In this document: piece after piece, positions 7,858 to 14,497 of the stretch | How the letters are laid out: the number at the start of each line of letters is the position of its first letter | Numbering within the stretch: the first letter of the stretch is position 1 | Assembly (NCBI GenBank): GCA_002362735.1 | Contig: DEUU01000411.1 | Coordinates: 1-15,802 of the forward strand | Direction: 5' to 3' | From: Dehalococcoidia bacterium UBA3254 | Lineage (GTDB): Bacteria; Chloroflexota; Dehalococcoidia; Dehalococcoidales; UBA3254 | DNA length: 15,802 bases | Notes under the pieces: model-generated | The model's database searches: none | Told to the model about the DNA's origin: nothing | What the model saw: only the letters and a program-made list of their open reading frames with translations | Translations under genes and position numbers: made by a program

Positions 7858-9363
7858 TCATTCAATGGTCAATTTATTAATATTTCCCTTCCCAATCCCC
7901 TTAAAAATGAAGCCTGCATTGATAAATTTTTCTGCATTGAACAAGTTGCGCCCATCAACAATTATTTTGTTTTTCAAACAACCGTTTAGTTTTTCCGGAG
8001 TAACAGAGTTATAAACTTCGTGTTTGGTCATAAGGAGAACCGCATCACAGTCTTTCAGGGCGGAATCCAGGTCCGGTTCAATGATATAACCCTCATTCTC
8101 CGTAACAAACGGATCATGTATTTTATAATATGCCCCTCGTCTCTCAAGTTCCTTCAGGACCGGGATAGTAGGAGTATTCCGGGGATCATCCGAATTCTCT
8201 AAAAAGGCAAAACCCAGGACGCAAATAGTACGTCCAGCAAGTAAACTTTGTTTATTATTACCCCCGCCGTTATCCCCTCTCCTCAAGCGAGGGGAGTTTT
8301 CTGTCAAAATAGCAGCCGCTGGAAGGGCAGCTTTTTCTAGAGAAGACTCCTGAAAAGAGAAAGCGGATTCCAACAGATCAACCATATGGACCGGCATCCA
8401 GTCATTCAGAAAGCGGGCGTCTTTCAAAACTGAAGCCGGATATGAATATTTTTGAGATGGTAGTTCTGAGACTCGCTCGTATCCATGCATCAGCAGCCAT
8501 GTATCTTTCGGCAAACAGTGACCTCCTACTCCGGCGCCGGGAAAATGCATATTTCGGACCGGATTCGCATGTGGAGATGAAGGGTCGTAAGGGAGACCAT
8601 TCACAAACTTCCTTACGTCATAGACATCGATGCCCAGAGTTTCGCATAACAATGCAACTTCATTGGAGAAAGCAATCTGCACATCCCGGTAAGCATTCTC
8701 AACCGTCTTCGAAACCTCGGCTGTCATCGGGTCTGTGCCATAGACTCCTCCCCGTACTACGGATTGATACATCATCACAGCCACCCGGGTACTTTCGGCA
8801 TCTATTCCACCTACGATCTTAGGATATTCACGGATATTATGAATCAACCTTCCCACCATAACCCGCTCATAAGAAAAACATAATCCGAATCCTTCCGGTA
8901 ATCCGGCTTTCAGTCCGGATTCTTCCTCCAATATCGGTTTTACCAGGTATTCGGTCGTGCCAGGAGCCACGGTAGACTCAATGATAACGATCCCGCCCGG
9001 ATGAAGAAATTTACCAATGTGATGACAAACTTCTTTTAAAGACTCATACCGGGGAATATGGTTTTCGTCCGTCGGGGTCTGAACATCGATCAAAATAATA
9101 TCGATATCCTTAAGTGCCGCATAATCATCAGTCACTCTGAATTTTCCCAACCTGACCACTCTATCCAGAATTTGAGGCAGTTCCGGTTCATTGCCGCCGA
9201 TGGGACATTTACCCTCGTTCAACCAGTCAATTTTCCATCCCGAACGCTTTGATCTCCGCTGAATACCGGTGACATCATAACCGGCATCTGCTAAAAGGAC
9301 GGCAGCAGGTATACCCACATACCCCATCCCTATGACGGCGATTTTTTTATCATTGTTTTCCAT
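7858..9363 (-). CDS. UDP-N-acetylhexosamine 6-dehydrogenase (UDP-glucose/GDP-mannose dehydrogenase family, WecC/WbpA-like)
   Basis: A 501-residue NAD-dependent dehydrogenase that oxidises C6 of a UDP-sugar to a uronic acid in two steps. Domain order: N-terminal NAD domain ([12 protein letters not shown], 8-19), central helical domain with [12 protein letters not shown] (216-227) and the catalytic cysteine in [12 protein letters not shown] (276-287, Cys283), then the C-terminal UDP-binding domain ([15 protein letters not shown], 382-396). Most relatives have about 410-440 residues. The extra length lies in the linker at about 335-372, which includes the low-complexity piece [16 protein letters not shown] encoded by a DNA palindrome (see repeat at 8273-8295). 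The ATG at 9363 overlaps the end of the acetyltransferase gene by 14 bases and follows AGGAAGG. UDP-ManNAc and UDP-GlcNAc dehydrogenases cannot be separated by eye. Its context with a 3-dehydrogenase and an N-acetyltransferase favours the UDP-GlcNAc (WbpA) type. Confidence 0.9.
   Translation of the reverse strand: MENNDKKIAVIGMGYVGIPAAVLLADAGYDVTGIQRRSKRSGWKIDWLNEGKCPIGGNEPELPQILDRVVRLGKFRVTDDYAALKDIDIILIDVQTPTDENHIPRYESLKEVCHHIGKFLHPGGIVIIESTVAPGTTEYLVKPILEEESGLKAGLPEGFGLCFSYERVMVGRLIHNIREYPKIVGGIDAESTRVAVMMYQSVVRGGVYGTDPMTAEVSKTVENAYRDVQIAFSNEVALLCETLGIDVYDVRKFVNGLPYDPSSPHANPVRNMHFPGAGVGGHCLPKDTWLLMHGYERVSELPSQKYSYPASVLKDARFLNDWMPVHMVDLLESAFSFQESSLEKAALPAAAILTENSPRLRRGDNGGGNNKQSLLAGRTICVLGFAFLENSDDPRNTPTIPVLKELERRGAYYKIHDPFVTENEGYIIEPDLDSALKDCDAVLLMTKHEVYNSVTPEKLNGCLKNKIIVDGRNLFNAEKFINAGFIFKGIGKGNINKLTIE
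8273..8295. repeat. Palindromic element within the 6-dehydrogenase gene
   Basis: A 7-base perfect inverted repeat, TCCCCTC (8273-8279) and GAGGGGA (8289-8295), surrounds a 9-base loop. On the coding strand it continues into a G-rich stretch (about 8259-8272). This resembles dispersed REP-like palindromes of many bacterial genomes, here lying in frame and encoding residues around 356-370 of the dehydrogenase, between the central and C-terminal domains. Confidence 0.6.
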
Positions 9364-9931
9364 AACGGACCTTCCTGACGATGGCTCTCGCTGGATTTCC
9401 CACTACCGTTTTACCAGCCGGTACGTCTCTGGTTACCACAGACCCTGAACCGACAATTGCTCCTTCCCCTATCACGACTCCGGGCAAAATCGTTGAATTA
9501 GCTCCAATCCGGGCGCCTTTTTTGATTGTCGGACCTCTAAGCTGAGCTCCATAAAACATATATTTATCATTAGTAGTAACCACCCGGGGACCGATGAACA
9601 CATCATCCTCGATAGTGGTGTAAGCAGTAATATAAGCGTCCGTCTGAATGCTGATATTATTACCCAGCTTACAATTGCCATCGACGACCGAATTGGTGCC
9701 GATGAGCACATTATTGCCGATTTCAGAATGTTCACGGACCAAAACCTTGTGTCCGGTCTTGAAGTTGTTTCCTATCTTAACATCGGGGTAAATGATAGAA
9801 CCCGACCTGATCAGAGCATTATCGCCAATAATTACCTGACCTTCTCCGGAACCGCCCAGCACTACGTTGTCCTGGATCATGTAGTCGCTACCCAGAATCA
9901 CATTTTCCGGTTTAGCAATAGCCTTAAGCAT
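9350..9931 (-). CDS. Left-handed beta-helix (hexapeptide repeat) sugar N-acetyltransferase, WbpD/WlbB-like
   Basis: A 193-residue acetyltransferase made largely of hexapeptide repeats: [76 protein letters not shown] and similar turns cover residues 10-170. It ends with the family signature [22 protein letters not shown] (161-182). These trimeric enzymes use acetyl-CoA. The WbpD/WlbB subgroup acetylates the 3-amino group of UDP-2-acetamido-3-amino-uronic acid, which fits the 6- and 3-dehydrogenase genes immediately downstream. ATG at 9931, preceded by GGAGGGGATGAGGA. It is the first gene of the minus-strand operon and overlaps the next gene by 14 bases. Other sugar O- or N-acetyltransferases share the fold, so the exact acceptor is inferred from context. 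Confidence 0.87.
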   Translation of the reverse strand: MLKAIAKPENVILGSDYMIQDNVVLGGSGEGQVIIGDNALIRSGSIIYPDVKIGNNFKTGHKVLVREHSEIGNNVLIGTNSVVDGNCKLGNNISIQTDAYITAYTTIEDDVFIGPRVVTTNDKYMFYGAQLRGPTIKKGARIGANSTILPGVVIGEGAIVGSGSVVTRDVPAGKTVVGNPARAIVRKVRYGKQ

Positions 9932-10003
9932 TCCTCATCCCCTCCGTCCGCACCTTCGTTTTTCACCATCACTTAACAAACAACCTCGCCGGTTGCCTAT
10001 CTT

Positions 10004-10009
10004 AATATA
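10004..10009 (-). promoter_or_regulatory. Weak candidate -10 for the polysaccharide operon
   Basis: The minus strand reads TATATT here within GTGTATATATTAAG, about 73 bases upstream of the acetyltransferase ATG. The matching -35 position (10027-10032) reads TAAAAA, a poor match, so this is only a candidate. An activator or alternative sigma factor might be needed. Confidence 0.25.
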
Positions 10010-10226
10010 TACACTTTTTTAATGGGTTTTTAGATCCATATCGGGTTTTCAGAAACACCTGTATAGACGCAGACTTCACTAACAGACCAGGGTAATTTTG
10101 ATCATTTGTTCAATAATAAAACCTGTTCTGCTTTCCTGCTAAGAATAGCTGTCGCCAGAATAAGGGTCAAGTGTCCAGACCTCACCACTCCAACCAGTTT
10201 TGATCTGGAATTTGCATCTTACGGCG

Positions 10227-10255
10227 TTGACAAAAGCGATGCGAAATGCTAGAAA
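10227..10255 (+). promoter_or_regulatory. Sigma70-type promoter with extended -10 for the NTF2-like gene
   Basis: A perfect TTGACA (10227-10232) is followed after exactly 17 bases by TAGAAA (10250-10255). The TG at 10247-10248 makes an extended -10 (TGcTAGAAA). Transcription would start near 10262, giving a leader of about 42 bases before the ATG at 10304. The strength suggests constitutive, fairly high expression. Confidence 0.65.
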
Positions 10256-10303
10256 GAGCTAATACCCTGTTAGAAAATAAATAACAAAGAGGAGGTGCTC
10301 ATA

Positions 10304-10984
10304 ATGAGCCCGGAAAAACTGGAAGTCAAAGTCGAAAAGCTCGAGGCAAAAATAAAGAAACTTGAGGCCAGGCTTAGGACTGCTGAGGAGTTGGAAGCCA
10401 AAGTTCAGAATGCCCAGGATATTCAGGAAATTGAAAGACTGCAGAGGATGTATGGCTATTATCTGGATGCCAAGATGATGCAGGAAATAGTAGACCTGTT
10501 CTCAGAAAATGCAGAATCGGTTGAGATCGCCAACCGGGGTGTCTATCTCGGTAAACAAGGAGCTGCCAGGTTCTTCTTGTACGCTCAGGGACAGGCTGCG
10601 CCGGGTTGGAGAATGGCACGCCATTTTCAGCTTCAAGGTGTAACCACGGTGAATCCGGACGGCAAGACCGCCGACGGAAGGTGGCACGTTTTATTCCTGT
10701 CAGTATCTAATTTTGGGGCCAAGGATTTGCCTCCCAGAGCCTGCTGGGGATACGGAGTTTATGAAAATAAGTACGTCAAAGAAAACGGGAAATGGTTGAT
10801 TTCAAAACTACATTTCAACCGCTATATTTATACTCCATACGATGAAGGATGGCTCAAAACACCGGATGCCGGAGCCATTATGTACGACCCTGTAAAACCG
10901 GACCTACCGTCGACGGCCTACCATCCCTATCCATCCCAATACGTGGTGCCCATGCATTATAAACATCCAATCACCGGGAAATAA
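10304..10984 (+). CDS. NTF2/SnoaL-like domain protein with N-terminal coiled coil
   Basis: A 226-residue protein. The ATG at 10304 is chosen because GGAGGT (10291-10296) lies seven bases upstream; a GTG at 10295 overlaps that site and is unlikely. Residues 4-36 form a clear coiled coil with hydrophobic residues at heptad spacing (L6, V10, L13, I17, L20, L24). The rest resembles a SnoaL_4-type NTF2 cup: IQEIERLQRMYGYYLDAKMM, then FSENA, and a conserved-looking MARHF (104-108). Y50, D55 and H107 have a spacing like the Tyr/Asp/His dehydratase residues of BaiE-like enzymes. That comparison is from memory and unproven. No signal peptide, so cytoplasmic. It is a single-gene transcription unit with its own promoter and terminator. 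Function unknown; a small-molecule dehydratase/isomerase or a binding protein are both possible. Confidence 0.85.
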   Translation: MSPEKLEVKVEKLEAKIKKLEARLRTAEELEAKVQNAQDIQEIERLQRMYGYYLDAKMMQEIVDLFSENAESVEIANRGVYLGKQGAARFFLYAQGQAAPGWRMARHFQLQGVTTVNPDGKTADGRWHVLFLSVSNFGAKDLPPRACWGYGVYENKYVKENGKWLISKLHFNRYIYTPYDEGWLKTPDAGAIMYDPVKPDLPSTAYHPYPSQYVVPMHYKHPITGK

Positions 10985-11003
10985 AGTAATACTGCCCTGT
11001 ATT

Positions 11004-11036
11004 AAAAAACCACCGGCCAGATACCGGTGGTTTTTT
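11004..11036. terminator. Bidirectional intrinsic terminator between convergent genes
   Basis: AAAAAACCACCGG (11004-11016) pairs with CCGGTGGTTTTTT (11024-11036) across a 7-base loop: a 7 bp GC-rich stem flanked by A6 and T6. It lies 20 bases after the NTF2-like stop and 23 bases beyond the cytochrome stop, so it can end both convergent transcripts. Confidence 0.92.
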
Positions 11037-11058
11037 AACTTCAAAGTAAGTCAGCGAA

Positions 11059-12555
11059 CTAACGGCTTTTCCACTGGAAGGCGTGAGGCCATTTGGATGT
11101 ATCATTGGTATTCACCGAAGTATGGCAAATATAGCACCCGTTGGGGTGCTCCGGATTGGTGCCTTCATGAGCCTCAGGGTATTCGCGAAGATTTCCTGCC
11201 CCCTTAGAGGTACGATGACAGGCGGCACAGTCAGCTATCGGGACTGCCTTTCCCTGATACTCTAAGGCCTGATAATTATCGGCTGGCTGACTCGTGGGCA
11301 CCATAGCATGAGGACTGCTGTGACAACTGGCGCAGTATACCCCGGAATGTCCGGTCGCATTTCTGTATAAAGTAGTCCCGGTATCTACCTGTGCAACTCC
11401 GCTGTGACAGGTCACGCATCTGGGTTCACCTACCCACGGGACTCTGCCCTGATCGACAGAGGCGGAGACCTGTTTTAAATCACCGTGGCAAGCTATGCAA
11501 TTGCCGTCGGCTGAGGTATGAGCGGTACTTCTGGAACATTGCGTTTTTTGTCCCGGATGGCAGTCATAGCAGGTCGGGGGACTTGATAACGTACCATGAA
11601 ATCCGTGGACATCGGCGGATAAATAATGAGTTTGACCGGCGTTGTTCGTACCCAGCGCGGGATCGCCGTGGCAGCTAGCGCACAGGACAGGTTTCTGGTT
11701 GACCAGATTGGTGCCGTTACTCTTGTCATGTTTAATGAGAATATCATTAAATGCATTACTGCCGTGGCATTTGGAACAATTGATTTCATCTGAAATCGGC
11801 GCCATGGTCCGGGTCTGAACCAGTGTATTACCGGAAGCATCCTTGACGGTAATCTGGGCGACCTGGTAGGGATTCCAGATATTGGAATCGTCGATCGGGG
11901 TCAGCGGAGTGCCGACGGCTTCAAAATGATCGGCCTTTACGGCCATAGTACCGGAAAGTCCGTTATGAACATTGGGGTCAGAGACATTCAGACCTTTATT
12001 TTTTTCGAGGTTAATGCCGAAGAGCTTTTTGACATTGTCCCAGAATTGGTTATAGCTGCCTTTGTTATACGAGCTGGTATTATTCACAAAGCTGTATTCA
12101 ACGGTGATATTCTGGGTTACGACCTGCGGTGGGTTGCCCCGTTTTACTACCTGCGCCCAGAGGGTATTGTATGGCGGCAGAAGCACTGCGGTATCATAAG
12201 TGGGATTAGCGCAGTGCATTCCCAGATCGTTCCAGGCAAAAACGACGTAACCACTGGAGGTCACATTTATTTTACTGACCGGACCAACATTACTCGTAGA
12301 AAATGGGATATTAGTGGTTGGAGGATTAATGCCTGTACCGGCAGGAGCAGCCGCCGGCGGAATACTGGTGACGGCAGAAGCCGGAGAGGTCTGATTCGCA
12401 GTGACCGGAGGAGAGTTAATATTATTACTTCCAGTAGAAGAAGGCGTTGAAGTCCCCGGACTTGCCGGGGTAAAAGGCTTTTGACCTTGACAGGCAGAAA
12501 ACAAGATTAAAGCAAATATTAAAACAGAAGCCCCGAAAATTTTTAGCAGTTTCAT
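11059..12555 (-). CDS. Octahaem c-type cytochrome lipoprotein
   Basis: A 498-residue exported multihaem cytochrome. Start ATG at 12555 with GGAG eight bases upstream; a GTG at 12564 would abut the Shine-Dalgarno and is rejected. Residues 1-22 form a lipoprotein signal peptide ending in the lipobox LFSAC (lipidated Cys22), followed by a Pro/Ser/Thr-rich linker to about 90. Residues about 100-250 form a haem-free domain beginning VVFAWNDLGMHC and LLPPYNTLWAQV, a motif pair I recall from other multihaem cytochromes. The C-terminal half carries eight CXXCH sites: CSKCH 260, CASCH 292, CYDCH 329, CIACH 353, CVTCH 380, CASCH 408, CAACH 443, CYICH 474. It is anchored at the outside of the cytoplasmic membrane (or the outer membrane if diderm) and should carry electrons in respiration or extracellular transfer. 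No cytochrome partner gene is adjacent, so partner and acceptor are unknown. Confidence 0.92.
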   Translation of the reverse strand: MKLLKIFGASVLIFALILFSACQGQKPFTPASPGTSTPSSTGSNNINSPPVTANQTSPASAVTSIPPAAAPAGTGINPPTTNIPFSTSNVGPVSKINVTSSGYVVFAWNDLGMHCANPTYDTAVLLPPYNTLWAQVVKRGNPPQVVTQNITVEYSFVNNTSSYNKGSYNQFWDNVKKLFGINLEKNKGLNVSDPNVHNGLSGTMAVKADHFEAVGTPLTPIDDSNIWNPYQVAQITVKDASGNTLVQTRTMAPISDEINCSKCHGSNAFNDILIKHDKSNGTNLVNQKPVLCASCHGDPALGTNNAGQTHYLSADVHGFHGTLSSPPTCYDCHPGQKTQCSRSTAHTSADGNCIACHGDLKQVSASVDQGRVPWVGEPRCVTCHSGVAQVDTGTTLYRNATGHSGVYCASCHSSPHAMVPTSQPADNYQALEYQGKAVPIADCAACHRTSKGAGNLREYPEAHEGTNPEHPNGCYICHTSVNTNDTSKWPHAFQWKSR

Positions 12556-12564
12556 TTTTATCAC

Positions 12565-12598
12565 TCCCCTAATAATATTCTATATATCGAGTAGGGGA
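12565..12598 (-). promoter_or_regulatory. Inverted repeat overlapping the cytochrome ribosome-binding site
   Basis: TCCCCTA (12565-12571) and TAGGGGA (12592-12598) form a 7-base perfect inverted repeat with a 20-base AT-rich spacer. On the minus strand the proximal arm TAGGGGA is part of the Shine-Dalgarno of the cytochrome gene. The spacer holds -10-like sequence (TATATAGAAT). It could be an operator for a dimeric regulator or, if transcription starts upstream, a hairpin hiding the ribosome-binding site. Confidence 0.45.
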
Positions 12599-12644
12599 TA
12601 TTTCTATAGCTGCTAAAACAAGGCCGGGGTCATTTCATTTTGTC

Positions 12645-12665
12645 ATTCCAGCGTAAGGCTGGAAT
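12645..12665. repeat. Intergenic palindrome 1 (REP-like)
   Basis: ATTCCAGC (12645-12652) and GCTGGAAT (12658-12665) make a perfect 8 bp stem with a 5-base loop, in the wider context TGTCATTCCAGC...GGAATCCAG. It is of the type seen as dispersed intergenic repeats in many bacterial genomes. No T-tract follows, so it is not a terminator. Confidence 0.7.
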
Positions 12666-12691
12666 CCAGTCACCTTCTCCTCACCAATTGG

Positions 12692-12736
12692 ATCCTGAAT
12701 CAATCCCGTATCGTGGTACGGGACATGGTTCAGGAT
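12692..12736. repeat. Intergenic palindrome 2, long imperfect hairpin
   Basis: An outer stem of 11 bp (ATCCTGAATCA at 12692-12702 with TGGTTCAGGAT at 12726-12736, one G-T pair) and an inner stem of 6 bp (CCCGTA at 12705-12710 with TACGGG at 12717-12722) are separated by a small internal loop. The loop is TCGTGG. It follows palindrome 1 by 26 bases. Likely a small non-autonomous repeat element; an RNA structure is possible but unsupported. Confidence 0.7.
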
Positions 12737-12784
12737 GAAAATTAATTGTAAATCCCGTTTTCGTATGGATAACATTTGAGAATG

Positions 12785-12850
12785 AAAAGACCCTGTCTCC
12801 AGAATAGAGTTCATTGACAGGAAATGATTTTCGTTGCTGGGTCTTTTTTT
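12785..12850. terminator. Bipartite terminator-like hairpin downstream of the TPP-enzyme gene
   Basis: AAAAGACC (12785-12792) pairs with GGTCTTTT (12840-12847), and inside it CTGTC (12793-12797) pairs with GACAG (12815-12819 region), giving a two-part stem with a large loop. On the minus strand it starts about 8 bases past the TPP-enzyme stop and ends in only TTTT. On the plus strand the tail is T7. Most likely the terminator of the minus-strand two-gene unit. Confidence 0.5.
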
Positions 12851-12857
12851 ATTTGGA

Positions 12858-14399
12858 CTACCTCAGTACCATCTCTATGAGATGAGGACCAGATTCAAAA
12901 GAGGCTTTTTTGAATTCCCGGACCAGACCTTCAACGGTATTGACGGCCACAGCCGGGACGCCCAGCCCGCCAGCAATTTTTACCCAGTTCAGGTCCGGAT
13001 TTTCGAGGTCCATTAACGAGTAAGCCCTGGGACCAATGGAGGCTTTCGCACGGTCAAGTTGCAGCTTTAAAATATTGTAGCGCCGGTTTGAACAAATCAG
13101 CGTGATGATATTTAATTTTTCTCTAGACTGAGTCCAGAGAGCCTGGACAGTATACATCCCGCAGCCGTCAGCTTGAAGGTCAATCACTGGCCTGTCCGGG
13201 CAAGCGATAGCCACGCCGACAGAGCAGGGTAGACCCCACCCCGTGGCTCCCCCTTCAATGTTAAGAATAGTATGCGGCTGAGAATTACGGCTAACATGAT
13301 AATAGTTAAAAGAAGAGGAAACTCCTTCATCTACAACTACCGCGTTCTCCGGCTGGATAGCTGAGAGAGTCAAACAGGCTTTTTCGGCATTTAGCTCGCC
13401 ATCAGGCAAATTGGGAGGTATCCGGTCCTCGACCGGTTTCGAAGAAAAGTGTTTCTTACCTTTCAAACTATCCGCGAGATTCTCCAGAGCAGCAATGACG
13501 CTCTGTTTACCATTCACAAGATAAGCCCTGGGCTGATTTTCCGGTAAAAGATGGCTCTGCAAGCCTTCGTAGCCAAAAAAACAGGTGGGTTCTTTTGCAC
13601 CGGCCAGCACTATGGCTTCATATCGAGATAATATTTCAATTTGCTGTTCGGCGAAATAAGGAAGCTGCGGGATATAAGGTAAACCGGGTTCTCTTTCCAC
13701 ATAAGCCGGGACGTGGTTCGTCAATAAATCACATCCAGTCAAAGCCTGGATTCGCGAGGCCGCTATTAAGCCCGGCTTTCGCAAAGCCCTGCCTCCCAGG
13801 AGTAATGCCGTCTTTTGATGGGATAACAAAAGCTGCGCGGCCTTGTCTGCCGCGTTTTTATCTATGGGTTCGAAAGAGAACCGTGAGACGGCAACATCCA
13901 GAGAGGTCTCCTTTGACTGGAAATCCATGGGTATAATCAATGTAGCAATCTGTCCGTACATGGAAGCAGCCCAGGCTTCAGCCATATCCTCTGACAAGTC
14001 GTCAGCCGATTTCAACGTTTTATACCATCCCGATACAGTGCCGGCCAGAGGTTCGATATTCATCGCCAGAGGTGAATCTATATGCTTATAAAGAGAAGTA
14101 TGTTCACCTACCAGATTAATGAGCGGCGTCCCGGCTTTCCTGGCATTATGTAAATTGGCTGTGCCGTTAGCCAGTCCCGGGCCAAGATGGAGCAAAGTCA
14201 TGGCAGGCTTATCCTTCATTCTGCCCCACCCATCCGCCGCCCCGGTACAAACTCCCTCAAACAACCCCAGTACCGGTCGGACACCCGGCTCCGTATCAAA
14301 CGCCATAGCCAGCGACATCTCACTGGTACCAAAATTAGTAAAGCAGACCTCGATTCCAGCTTTTTTTGCGGTTTTCATGATCAGCTCAGCGCCGTTCAT
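12858..14399 (-). CDS. Thiamine diphosphate-dependent enzyme, acetolactate synthase large subunit / benzoylformate decarboxylase-like
   Basis: A 513-residue TPP enzyme with the three-domain POX-type layout. The N-terminal pyrimidine-binding domain carries the activating glutamate in GLFEGVCTGAADGWGRM (45-61, Glu48) followed by LHLGPGLANGTANLHNA (70-86). The middle domain (about 185-310) follows, with LLLGGRALRKPG (199-210). The C-terminal cofactor domain has DEGVSSS (357-363), GGATGWGLP (383-391) and the metal/TPP motif QADGCGMY (409-416) with its asparagines 26-30 residues later in SNRRYN (437-442). At 513 residues it is shorter than biosynthetic IlvB (about 560-600), and no small subunit gene follows, so valine/isoleucine synthesis is unlikely. 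A 2-oxoacid decarboxylase or carboligase is more plausible. ATG at 14399 with AGGAG seven bases upstream. It lies 98 bases downstream of the LhgO-like gene on the same strand, probably co-transcribed. Confidence 0.88.
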   Translation of the reverse strand: MNGAELIMKTAKKAGIEVCFTNFGTSEMSLAMAFDTEPGVRPVLGLFEGVCTGAADGWGRMKDKPAMTLLHLGPGLANGTANLHNARKAGTPLINLVGEHTSLYKHIDSPLAMNIEPLAGTVSGWYKTLKSADDLSEDMAEAWAASMYGQIATLIIPMDFQSKETSLDVAVSRFSFEPIDKNAADKAAQLLLSHQKTALLLGGRALRKPGLIAASRIQALTGCDLLTNHVPAYVEREPGLPYIPQLPYFAEQQIEILSRYEAIVLAGAKEPTCFFGYEGLQSHLLPENQPRAYLVNGKQSVIAALENLADSLKGKKHFSSKPVEDRIPPNLPDGELNAEKACLTLSAIQPENAVVVDEGVSSSFNYYHVSRNSQPHTILNIEGGATGWGLPCSVGVAIACPDRPVIDLQADGCGMYTVQALWTQSREKLNIITLICSNRRYNILKLQLDRAKASIGPRAYSLMDLENPDLNWVKIAGGLGVPAVAVNTVEGLVREFKKASFESGPHLIEMVLR

Positions 14400-14497
14400 A
14401 TTTCAACTCCTGGCTAATAGTAATCTTTTTCGCCTACAACAGACCTGAGAGGGCTGGCAGGTTTCAACTTCCAATGGAATAGCAACAATCATACAGC

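Larger units (their letters stand above)
9932..10303. other. Divergent intergenic region (polysaccharide operon / NTF2-like gene)
   Basis: No coding frame in this stretch looks real. It holds the leader of the polysaccharide operon (minus) and the promoter of the NTF2-like gene (plus). On the minus side the best -10 candidate is TATATT at 10009-10004, but no convincing -35 is seen. Upstream of it, GGGTTTT occurs twice in direct orientation (10024-10030 and 10043-10049), 19 bases apart. A small hairpin CAACC/GGTTG lies at 9981-9995 in the putative leader. The block 10050-10226 shows nothing I can assign. Confidence 0.5.

Noticed and set aside
10295..10303. GTG start giving the NTF2-like protein three extra residues
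   Set aside because: The GTG overlaps the GGAGGT Shine-Dalgarno, which serves the ATG at 10304.
11500..11560. A possible ninth haem site, CSRSTAH, in the cytochrome
   Set aside because: The spacing is five residues between Cys and His with only one Cys, so it is not a CXXCH or a known variant haem motif.
11926..12450. A 174-codon plus-strand open frame antisense to the cytochrome gene
   Set aside because: It is Arg-rich and low in structure, has no ribosome-binding site, and lies fully opposite a gene with clear haem motifs; it is a shadow frame.
12641..12740. A CRISPR array or IS end
   Set aside because: The two palindromes differ in sequence, there are no regularly spaced identical repeats, and no transposase or target-site duplication is visible.
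12858..14399. Genuine biosynthetic acetolactate synthase (IlvB)
   Set aside because: The protein is shorter than IlvB, no IlvN-type small subunit or branched-chain genes are nearby, and the neighbour is a 2-hydroxyacid oxidoreductase.
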